A stretch of 64,000 bases of DNA from Corydoras sp. C115 (Eukaryota; Chordata; Actinopteri; Siluriformes; Callichthyidae). Every line of letters starts with the position of its first letter. Position 1 is the stretch's first letter. The translations under genes were made by a program, and so were the position numbers. The notes beneath the pieces are model-generated. The model made no database searches and was not told the DNA's origin. It worked only from the letters and a program-made list of their open reading frames with translations. Shown piece by piece: positions 46,868-58,646 of this stretch. The stretch spans positions 2,047,501 to 2,111,500 of the forward strand of contig JAFMOC010000026.1 in NCBI GenBank assembly GCA_019802505.1, given 5' to 3'.

Positions 46868-48486
46868 AATGTTTGATCGGTGTTGACTCATCTTCATCTG
46901 TATGTGTGTGTGTCTGTGTATAGCTTCTTAGTTATTATATAAATATATTTTTGCATTGTTACATTTTTTGTTGACCTTTTCACAAATCTTTTTCATGATT
47001 GGTAACATCACATTAGTCTTATATGAGAGAGTTTGGGCACACTTGGCTAAATGAAAACATTGAATTGTTTACATTAATTAAAAACGGATAGAAACAAACT
47101 TTGTTATAAACTCAAATTCAGTTGTGGTTATGGCAAAAATCACAGCTAGTAAACACTAATTGTGTGCAGTCTGTGGTTGGATTTTTATTCCACATTCTTT
47201 TTGCTAAAACCCTTTATTTTTGAGGTTATTTGGGTTATCATGCATGCACAGTTGTTTTAAGGTCTATCCTCCAATTTTCTACTATGCTGGGGTTATCTCT
47301 GAGGGCCTTTTTTAAACAGTTTATATTTATTTTGTGTAGTCATGTATTTTTTGGGGGGTTGGGTTTTTATCCTGGTATTCTAAAGTTTCAGCATTTTAAC
47401 AGATGGTTTGGCATTTGCATCTAGCCTTTGTTCACTTTTTCTAAATTAAATTCATTTTTGCATTTGGCAAAGAATGCCCAAACATTTCCACAAAATGGTG
47501 TAAGATTGAAGCACAAAAGTGTTAAATTGTCAGAAATCAGTTTATTTTAATCAGTAAAAAGGAACACAAAGTTGTACAACTGCCCATCACCAATCACCTT
47601 TTGTTTTTCTGTGTAAAACTGTCCACAAAACATTGCATCAGTAAACAATTACGCTAATCTGTTTTGGAGTTTTTATGTGCACTGATGTTCTATGGAGAAA
47701 GTTTCACAATCACCTTTCCAAATGATCTCTAATTAGGTTGAGACAAAAAGACTGGATAGCCTTCACACCAGACATGTTCTGTACTCGGTCAGACTGAAAC
47801 TCTGCATTTGGAAATAAATTTAATTATTCATTGTCCTTCCTAAGGAGTTTAGCCACAATTCTGAATAACAGAGGTTTAATTACCTTTGACCATGTTGTGA
47901 GTTTATTCTTTTTATGAGGTATGCTTGATTTGCAACTTATTGTTGTTTTTTTTTGTTTTAGATTTTGCATATTTTTATGTTAAGTTTTTTTAAGGCAATA
48001 ATACTTAGGGATGCATACATCAACAATGAACTGCTGTATTTATTTCTTACTACATTTGGATGTTGTCTATAAATTAAAGTGTGCATTAAGAAAATCAATT
48101 GATAAAGTTGCTGATTAGAGTCTTTATATTTTTATTTCATTCTGAGATTTTTTTATAATTTTTTTAATTAGGTATCAAATTCTTTACCAATGTTTCTAAG
48201 AATGTGTTTGGTAAATTTATCAAACTATTACCCTTTTAAACAAAAGTAACTACTGTGAATCATTGTTCTCCAGAAAAAGGAACGTTATTACTAAAAGATA
48301 TCATGATCTAATAATTTACATATTTATTGCATTTGAATTTTTTTGTTGTTGTCATCTTTTACTTGGCTTCCTGGCAAGCATCCTGTAAGCGTATACCTTG
48401 TTCCTTCAGTTCATGGCAACATAGTTGAAAGACTAAATTTAATTGATTATCTCATCTTAGTATGCTGTCCACACTAATGATTTATT

Positions 48487-48578
48487 AAAGCAATAAGACG
48501 AGAGGGTGTGCCCTCAGGAAACACCTCTTTCCTGTCATTATTCATAATAATGCACACTCTTGAGTGCCTTATTGCTTT
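48487..48578. repeat. MITE-like imperfect hairpin
   Basis: The 11-base perfect inverted ends aaagcaataag and cttattgcttt are continued by partly matching inner arms (gagggtgtgcc against gcacactcttgag). The whole could fold on itself over about 90 bases. It looks like a small non-autonomous DNA element or a repeat fragment, but I found no clear target duplication. Confidence 0.5.
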
Positions 48579-49753
48579 TATAAAATGGTTATAAACTCTA
48601 TGACAATAAAACAAGGTTTAATTTAAAAATGTGCGTATTTCCAACAAAAGTAATTATAAACTGGTGTTTATCTAGTCCGGTTTTTAAAGTGGACATTGAT
48701 TGAAAAGTAATGGGATGTCGTCTTAGCGCTCAGTGAAAAATGTCTTGCTTTTTATATTAATCTGTATTTCCATTAATGGAACATGTTTAAAAAAAAGAAA
48801 TGTTCTGCCACGTTGCACGTTTCATGCATCAGTATGAATATGAAGTGGTTAGAGGTGTGTATTATTTTATATTTCATTAACTTCACTTTTAACTAAACAT
48901 CACTTTTAAATATTTATTTAATTTATGTAATGCATGTCAATTTTAAGCAAGTTACTGTAAATAGCTCACAAAATGATGCATGTAAAGATACATTTAATTT
49001 ACAAATGCAAAAATGTTAGCGGCTTAAAAATGGTTTAAGTAACTGATGTTCCTGTATATGGAGTCGTAGACAAGTGAATAATGAGTATAAGGTTGTATCT
49101 ACTGAATTTGCTGTTCATGCGAACATTTTTGTTCTGTTTTTTGTGGCCGTCTTAGATCTGCTTATTCTTTAAATTACCATGTGCTGTATGAAATACGTTC
49201 TCATCTTCAAAGTAAATCCCAGGCAAAGCATATTTAAAGAGGCCTGAAGTGATAGTAGACCTAGGGGTCAAAAATGGGCGGTGTGGTGGATGAGGCAACG
49301 CTGTTCAACCTGATCTGAGTTATTTTGACAGTACACTACAGCACTGTGATCTATTAGAATGATTTAATGATTATTCTTACCTTTTTTGATTAGCATTTTT
49401 TTTGTGTGTTTTTACTAGCTTTTAATGATAATTGAATCTTCTTTGACCAAATCCCATTTTCAGAGTGGTTGGTATACTTTCTAAAAATGCAATAATAACT
49501 AAAATCTGTAATTTGGTAATCATCTTAATAATTTATTTAACTAACAAAATAATCACAGTATTCCCCATGTTTTAAATAACAATACAAGACATACTTACCG
49601 ATAGGTGAAATCACCTTTTCTTTTAATTATACGCTTTAATTATGCTGGATTGTTCACTACTTTGATATTATTTTGTGTATTTTGCTCTATGCAAGACAAG
49701 TTTCTTCCCACAGTCCAAAAACAATGATTCATGGTGAATTGGCTGGTCATAAT

Positions 49754-49830
49754 TTTTCACAAGTTTATTTATTTACAGTATATAGTGCTTTTTACAATAG
49801 TACTATGTCTCAAAGCAGCTTGAACCCCCA
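49754..49830 (-). repeat. L2-like LINE 3' end fragment
   Basis: On the minus strand ttcaagctgctttgagacat followed by gtaaaaagcactatatactg, the same 3' UTR end seen at 23520-23560. Only the last part of the element is present. Confidence 0.65.
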
Positions 49831-50388
49831 AAGACCAAGCTGAAGCAAAGTGTCAAGCAAAAACTCATTACTGAGAACTAGTAACATGAATAAGAATAAA
49901 GAAAATTAAATTAGTTGATTTTACATGTGTTGTACTTGGTCTCTGTTAAATTAAACATTTTGTATATAACCTAATATATCATTGTCCCTTGTTAACATTG
50001 TTATACAACCAAGTCTTGGTCTTTTAAGTTTTTTCCTAAAAGTTTTTATTCATAAATAAGCATAGGATGCACACCTAATTCTTTCTGTTATTTATTACTA
50101 GCCACTTCTTGGCCCGGTTTAAACCTCTGCAGGATCCCGAAGAGTAAGTATGTTAAATGTTATGGTAATTGAAGCAACGGTTTTGATTTGTATAAGAAAA
50201 AACACACAGACATGTACCAGGCAAGATACAGTATATTTTCCAATTTTCTGACATTTTAAAGTTATTTTTCAGCTTGTGCCCAAGCAGTTATATTATTTGT
50301 CCTTAATATGTTTGACATTTATCTCTATAAATGTTAAATTGTTTAATGGTTGTGGAAAGTATAGTATGAAATATTATACATGAAAGAT

Positions 50389-50394
50389 TTTATT
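50389..50394 (-). terminator. Polyadenylation signal for trpa1
   Basis: On the minus strand AATAAA lies about 55 bases after the trpa1 stop codon (50449-50451). It is the first canonical signal downstream and would give a short 3' UTR. It also marks the right-hand border of the space between the two convergent genes. Confidence 0.5.
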
Positions 50395-50448
50395 TAAGTT
50401 ACTATCAAACCAGTTAAATTAGAGCTGTTTGTCATGCTGTCAGGATTT

Positions 50449-51588
50449 TCAGATTGAGCTTTGGTGACCTTTTCTCCTGGCTGTTACAGCCCGCAGTAGT
50501 GAGCCCCACTTGCTAGTAGTGGTTAGTTTGCGTTTGACGTTGTGACATAAAGATGGTCCATCGTGATCCTCTGCCTCTGAGCTAATTTCCATCTTCTGTA
50601 CAATGAGCTTCAGTAGGGTATGTTGCTTTTCCATCCATTCTGATAGTTCTTTTAGTCTAAACAAAGGGCACACTCATAGCAATCCTGAACATAACACAAA
50701 CTACTGAGAGATAAAAAGGTGCATTTTCAGTGGCATTGTGTTATTGCAAATCACATTCAGATGACATTGTAGATGAAAGAATCACTATGAGCCTTGGAAT
50801 ACTCAATTCTCAATTCTGGCATAAGAGCCACCCATGCAACAAGAATATACAGAACAGAATAAGAGTATCAATGTTGTTGAAGTACTATTAGTTTTGAGGT
50901 TATAGCACATTCTTATTGAAACTAGTTTTATTACATTTGATACAGTATGAACTGTATTAATGTAGACTATTTAAATTCAATTCTAGTGTAGCACCAGATA
51001 TTTAACATAATGGCCTTAATCAAAAATAATATCCGTCAAATGCATGTTCCATTCTGTGTGGTTGCTAATCACATGAGAGTTTTTTTTCTCAAAATTGGAT
51101 AAGCATCTATAATGATAAATCAATATGTTTTGTAATTAAATAATAAAATTATCATTTGTAGACATAAGGACATTAACACACCAGCATGAAATCTGTATCT
51201 GCCATTTCTCTATGCTGTGGTTACTAAATTTAAGTCCCTGCACCACTTAAAAATGGGAATGTTTTTTAGTGAAGCAGCATAAATTGTTAATGAAAGAATG
51301 AGCCATCTTGCTGCAGGAAAAGCAGAATTGTTCACTGTCTTGTGGGGGGAATGTTTCGGGCACTGGGCAGATACACCCACCAATCTATGGCTGTGCCTGA
51401 CCAACTTTCATTTCCTTGCTAGTGATTGTAACCCACTCACACTCCCTAAATTCTTAATAATGGCAGATATCCAAAATTTGGGTTTTAAAAAAGAAAAAAT
51501 ATGTAAAGATATGTATACTTACAATCAACCCATCACAGTATCAGTGCAACAATGTCATGTTAATAAGGTAATAATATAATATGCATAT

Positions 51589-51674
<86 letters not shown>

Positions 51675-53189
51675 GTCATGGCCAAAAATTTTGAGAATGA
51701 TGCAAATATTCATTTTTACAAAGTCTACTGCTTCAGTTTTTATAATGGCAATTTGCATATACTCCAGAATGTTATAAAGAGTGATCAGCTTAACAGCAAT
51801 TAATTGCAAAGTCAATATTTGCCTAGAAAATGTACTTTATCCCCCAAACATCATTTCAGTGATTGCTCCATTAACACAGGTGTGGGTGTTAATGAGGACA
51901 GGACTGGAGATCTGTCATGATTAAGTAAGAATGACACCACTGGGCACTTTAAAAGGAGGCTAGTGCTTGGCATTATTGTTTCTCTTGTTAAGCATGGTTA
52001 TCTCTAAAGAAACACGTGCAGTCATCAATGCACTGCACAAAAATGGCCTAACAAGGAAGAGTATCGCAGCTAGAAAGATTGTACCTCAGTAAACAATCTA
52101 TCGCATCATCAAGACCTTCAAGGAGAGGGGTTCCATTGTTGCCAAAAAGGTTCCAGGGCGCCCAAGAAATACCAGCAAGCGCCAGGACCGTCTCTTAAAA
52201 GTCTTTCAGCTGCGGGATCGGGCTACCAGCAGTACAGAGCTTGCTCAGGAATGGCAGCAGGCAGGTGTGAGTGCATCTGCACGCACTGTGAGGCGGAGAC
52301 TCTTGGAGCAAGGTCGGGTCTCAAGGAGGCCAGTAAAGAAGCCACTTATCTCCAGAAAAAACATCATGGACAGACTGATATTCTGCAAAAGGTACAGGAA
52401 GTGGACTGCTGAGGACTGGGGTAAAGTCATTTTCTCTGATGAATCCCCTTTCCGATTGTTTGGGACATCTAGAAAACAGCTTATTCGGAGAAGACGAGGT
52501 GAGCGCTACCACCAGTCTTGTCTCATGCCAAATGTAAAGCATCCTGAAACCATTCATGTGTGGGGTTGCTTCTCAGCCAAGGGAATCGGCTCTCTCACAG
52601 TCCTGTCTAAAAACACAGCCATGAATAAAGAATGGTACCAGTATGTCCTACGAAAGCAACTTCTCCCAACCATCCAAGAGCAGTTTGGTGATCAACAATG
52701 CCTTTTCCAGCATGATGGAGCACCTTGCCATAAAGCAAAGGTGATGACTACATGGCTCAGGGAACAAAACAGATTTTGGGTCCATGTCCTGGAAACTCCC
52801 CAGATTTTAATCCCATTGAGAACTTGTGTTCAATCATCAAGAGACGGGTGGACAAACAAAAACCTACACATTCTGACAAAATGCAAGCATTGATTGTGCA
52901 AGAATGGACTGCTATCAGTCAGCACTTAGTCCAGAAGTTGATTGAGAGCATGCCAGGGAGAATTGCAGAGGTCCTGAAGAAGAAGGGTCAACACTGCAAA
53001 TATTGACTGCATTAACTCATTCTAACTGTCAATAAAAGCTTTTGTTACTCATAATATGATTGCAATTATATTTCTGTATGTGATAAAAAACATCTGACAA
53101 ACACACATAAAAACCAGAGGGCAGCATATCATGTGAAAATATAATATTTGTGTCATTCTTAAAACTTTTGCCATGACTGTATGTATATA

Positions 53190-53270
<81 letters not shown>

Positions 53271-56200
53271 CATTCATTATCTTCTGCTTTATCCTCTATT
53301 AGGGTCGTGGTGGGGTTCCCCATGCCCATCCAGGGGAGAAGGTCTCGGGCGCCGGGCAGATACACCCAGGACAGGACGCCAACCTATCGCTGGGCACACA
53401 CTAACTCACACAAACACACTCTACATGGGGCAATTTGGAGAACTCAATTGACTTGATCCATGTTTTTGGACTATGGGAGGAAACCGGAGAACCCGGAGGA
53501 AACCCACGCGGGCACGGAGAGAACATGGAAACTCCACCCAGATGGGAATTCGAACCGGGAATCCCTAGTGCTGAGAGGTGAACGTGCTAACTACTAAGCC
53601 ACCGTGCCGCCTTATATATATATATAACTGATTTGCCAGCTAGCCACATTCCTATGTTTAGCCAGGCATAAAGGCTAAGGGAGAGCCATCCATGTATTTT
53701 GCAGGTTTTGTGTGTGCATCAAACACACATTGTCATTATTGTTACATCTTAGCAAACCATTGATCCTTATTTGCTCATTCTATTGAATAGCTTTTTATCT
53801 GTGCATCTGGTTTATGTTTTTCCATATAAAAATCTAATAAATGCCAAAGAACACCTTAACATCTACATTTACACATTCTCATTGCAGAATGTAAACAAAT
53901 GTGTACAGTTAAAAGATTAATTTAAATGTAAAAATTTAATTGTTTACAGTGTTAACAGTAAATATACCTGTATTTCTGTTTGGTCAGTTCGCGCTCCACT
54001 GGTAAGGACTGGCGCGACGTTGGGTTCAGACGTGCTCTAGCTTTCCTCACTTCTGGTCCACATGACATCCATGTCTGGTTTTACACAATTAAGTCTTTGA
54101 GTTTCATTGGGCAAGTTGTCATATATTTTAGTTTAAATATGTGGGGATGTTTGTTACCTTGCCTTTGTAGCACTTGTTTGGAAATACTTTAACAGAAGCC
54201 TTGTCCACTCTTTTCATAAACCAGTATGGCAAGCGCTGCTCCAGATTAGTGTGAAGTTCAATCTGAGAAATTAAATAGCTTTAACATATACTTGACAAAC
54301 TTCAAACCAAATAATAACTTGTTTATGATGTATCATATGTTTAATAATTATTCTTTTAACTATATTGTAGATTAAAATGAATATTGCATCATCACATATG
54401 TGTACAAATAGATTTCATCTTCTACCTGCATTCCAATTTGCTTTAAACATGCGTTGTTCTGGACCTCTGCAATGTCGCCCACAGCCAATCCAATCTATGA
54501 TATAGCATATTGTTTAGAAGGAATGTACACTGCATACATACTCATTTCATTATCTTATTTAATAACACTACAACCAGCACCATCTGCACCACCCCAGTTG
54601 AAGTTAATCTTGGGGTGTTGCTTCCTCCCATTGGCACAAGGTGAGACCTGTTACACTAGTGTCCCACCTAGACCAAAATATGTTATCATTTAGGAAGATA
54701 CACTTTTCCCCCCTTAGTCCCTGGCTCGGGAAGGTGCTTTTGAAAACAGTGGACTACTTTGTAATCTGCCAAAAATAAAGTAGCATAAGTCTGGTCTGTT
54801 TTCAGATTTAGAAATATACCAGTCTGTCCTCGTTAATATATAAAGGTACATCTCTGTTAATTACTTCTTTCCAATCCAAGGGGGAAAAAAACATCTTAGA
54901 GACATGTACTTTGTTTAGTAATTACTTGATCCACCACCATTGTCAGCTGTTTACTTTTCAACTTTTTTCACAGAGAAGACTAAAGGCATCAGTAAACAGG
55001 ACTATAACACAACACTTTATACAATCATTCATCCTCATTCGTCCAAAGTTCAAATTCCAAAGTTCTTATATGTTTGATTTCTTGCTCAGAACATTTAATC
55101 CCAAACAGTCTGGTTTCAAGTGTGGTCATTTTACAGAGATTGCATTGCTCTCTGTGGTTGATGCACTAATATCCACTTAAGCAACCTCTTAATTATCAGT
55201 CCTCATTCTGCTGGACCTTTGAAGGAGCTTTCTATACATTGAATCATCAGATTTAACTGTCCAATCTCATTTAAACCATGCATTTCTGAAATACCACTTG
55301 AGTGGTTTTGATACTATTTTACAGGAAGGACCTTCAAACCATCATGGAATTTCATGGAAAGTCTCATCAAGCTAACATTGGGTACACCAATGCTGATTGC
55401 TTGGTCTGCAACCCTTTTCATTCTACATGTTTTTTTTTTTTATATATAATGTTATCTTAAGCTGACTTTGACAAAAAATCTAGGTCATTGATTAACATTT
55501 ACTGCAACATGGATGTTTTACAACTTACTAGAAGATTCATAAGCAGGATCGGCACAAGCAGGACAAACAAAATGAAGATACCATAGGTCAGCACAGGAAA
55601 AGGAAGCTGTTGAGTCATGTAGGGTTTCATGAAGTTGTCCTGGTAGTTGATCTCCCCTGCCATCATGGCAAAACTCTGCATCAGTGAGAGGAACATCCTG
55701 CCAAAATGATTCTAATAAAAAGAAAAATAAATCAATTGTTAACATATTTCAAAAATGATGTAATTGGAGGGTGGCACGGTGGCTTAGTGGTTAGCACGTT
55801 CGCCTCTCCGCGCTAGGGATTTCCAGTTCAAATCCCCATCTGGGTGACGTTTCCATGTTCTCCCCATTTCCACGTGGGTTTCCTCTGGGATTTCCGGTTT
55901 CCTCCCACAGTCCAAAAACATAGATCAAGTCAATTGAGTTCTCCAAATTGCCCCATATAGAGTGTGTCTGTGTGACTGTGTGCCCAGCGATGAATTGGCG
56001 CCCTGTGCTGGGTGTATCTGCCCAGCGCCTGAAACGTTCTCCCCTGGATGGGCATGGGGAACCCCCCCGCAACCCTAAAATAGGATAAAGCAAAAGATAA
56101 TGGATGAATAGATGGTTGGAATTGGATGCGTCCTGTGCACATTGTCTGGATTGTTTTACCTTTACCCTTATGATTTTCTTCTGTAAAGCAAAAGTATGGC

Positions 56201-58562
56201 CACATGATTCTATATTTATATAATGAACAAGGAGGCTTACAAATGTTAAAATGAAAATTACCAAGCTTCTGTAAACCTTTTTGTGCTGTAATTCTACATG
56301 TTGCGTAAATTGTTTTGGGATTTCTGTCATGATGCAAACCAACCTGTTCAATCATTAGAGCGTAGAAAGACAATGCAAAGGCCAGGATCAAACAGCCAAA
56401 TATCAGAATGATACTCAGTAATGTATGGCAGATCTCCCGAAACATCACCACGTATATTCCAAACCTCTGAAACCTACATGTAAAGATAATTAAACTGTTA
56501 GGGAGCTTAAACACTAACACTGGACAAAGGTTTTGTTTTACAATTAATGTTTCACTGCATCTCATAATTGTTTAGTAAGAAAATGGAACTATGCTGGATC
56601 CAATTTTTCCTCTTTTGCAAATGAGCATTAAGAAGTAGGAAAAAAGTCTTGCGTCAAAGTGGGAAGCCTGTTTTATCGAATTTTTCTTTAAAAGTTATGA
56701 CCAATGTGTTATGACCAACACATTGTGCTAATCTGAACTCTGTAATAGGGGGTTCCAAATACTCTAGGCCTTTTATCATTGTATCATTAAACTTTTAAAT
56801 TACCGCTGAAGGTAAAGAAGCAGGTTGAGCCAAGATGTGAGAGAAGCCAGAGCTCCAGCTTGCCAGTGCCATGAATCCTTGCCATTCATCAACAGAGGAA
56901 CGATGAACAGCAGAGCAGAAATGGCGGCAGCCCAGTCCATAATGTTTGATGAGTCCATCAGGTATTTAAAACCCTAAAGAAAATTGTTTAAGCATCTTAA
57001 TATGTAAGTGCAATATGTAAGTGTTAATGTTTGCTCAAACTTTTTGAACATCTTACCTGCTGGTACATCTGCACTACCTCTTTGCTGACAGCATATAAAT
57101 TCATTGCAAGGACCATAAACATGCAGAAGGTGATGAAGATACATTGCTAGAATATTAAAAAATCAATATTTTAACATTTAGATTTTGTAATGACATTTAG
57201 TTATAGGTAATATTGGTTCTCTATAATTAAACAATTAAATAGTTGCAACTTGCAAATATGCAGTAAGCCTCTTTTATTTAACTGTTAAGTTTATGATGTA
57301 GAATGTTTTTCCAATGTTTTTCTTCAGCATTACAATTACAATAATTGAAAATATTTACAATGGTCAGAAAAATACACTCAATAACACACTGTACAAAAAC
57401 AGTAATGTATATAAATTTAGAGTTTCTAAGCTCATTGTCAGTCACCACTTACCCAATTTTCCCATAGATGCGCTATGTATATTACCACCTCTATATTGTA
57501 AATACAAATACATCCTAGTGCATCACGGGGTACCTCATTATTTCAGTACACAAAGTTTGTTGACTGCAGTTTTCCGTTTGTTTTGTTCTGCCCTTTTTGA
57601 ATGATTTTGTCCTATCAGTTTAACCTTTTCAAGCAAATGATCTCCAAGTTGCCCAGAGTCAAAGCAATTATACTTGACTGGCTTCTGTGGAGGGTGGTAC
57701 AGTGGCTTAGTGGTTAGCACGTCCGCCTCTCAGCACTAGAGATTCCAGGTTCGAATCACAATCTGGGTGGAGTTTCTATGTTCTCCCCGTGTCCGTGTGG
57801 GTTTCCTCTGGGTTCTCCGGTTTCTTCCCACAGTCCAAAAACATGGATTAAGGTCAATTGAATTCTCCAAATTACCCCATATAGAGTGTGTTTGGGGAGT
57901 GTGTATGGGAAATCCCCCTGTGACCCTGGTAGAGGATAAAGCGGAAAATAATGGATTGATGGATGGCTTCTGTGGATTATAGGGGCGCACTGCTCTGGAT
58001 GTAATGAGTTGAACTGGGACTAAAGTCATGTCTGCAAAAAGCAGAATGCTATTGTAATTGCTATTCTAAAAAAAAATAATAAATGCTTAACAGAAATTCA
58101 TGGATCTTGGCATGTACCACTTTTGAACACCAACTGAAAGCACCATTGATGATGCATATAAAAGTGGACATGCAGCTTGACTCTCCAGACGCAGTTTGCA
58201 AGATGCTAGAATGTTTGGAAAGTGACTTTACCAGCAATTTGCCCTGGAAAGTTTGATTTTTCATTGGACAGTCACCACATAACACCATCCATCATGGTAG
58301 CTTCACTGTTTCAAACAACCCAGCTCAATAGTCAGGAGAATTCAGCTGCATTTTTTTTAAAAAAACATTTAACTATTTATTAACTATGTAATTAGTTTGC
58401 ATTAAGTGTGATGTTTTACATATTTTATTTTTTGATAAAGAATGTAAAAACTTAAGAGTTACAAGATTTCTAATCACTTATGACAATTCACAAGCAAACA
58501 TACTGTATATATAAAAAGATGCAGCTGAATAACTATATAGTGGAATAACCTAATCTTAAATG

Positions 58563-58646
<84 letters not shown>

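Larger units (their letters stand above)
46868..50388. other. Intergenic space between convergent dnajb6 and trpa1
   Basis: It contains the 3' UTR of the long dnajb6 transcript, whose end I cannot fix: candidate signals are AATAAA at 47813-47818 and ATTAAA at about 48073. Also present are a hairpin-forming repeat (48487-48578), a relic of the main SINE near 49703-49750, and an L2-type LINE 3' end (49754-49830). The rest is AT-rich with nothing recognisable. Confidence 0.6.

Noticed and set aside
55930..56565. A 211-codon frame beginning in trpa1 exon sequence and ending in SINE sequence
   Set aside because: The first third is the S5 exon and the rest is intron plus SINE. A GT donor at 56343 and the downstream pore exon show that the intron is removed.
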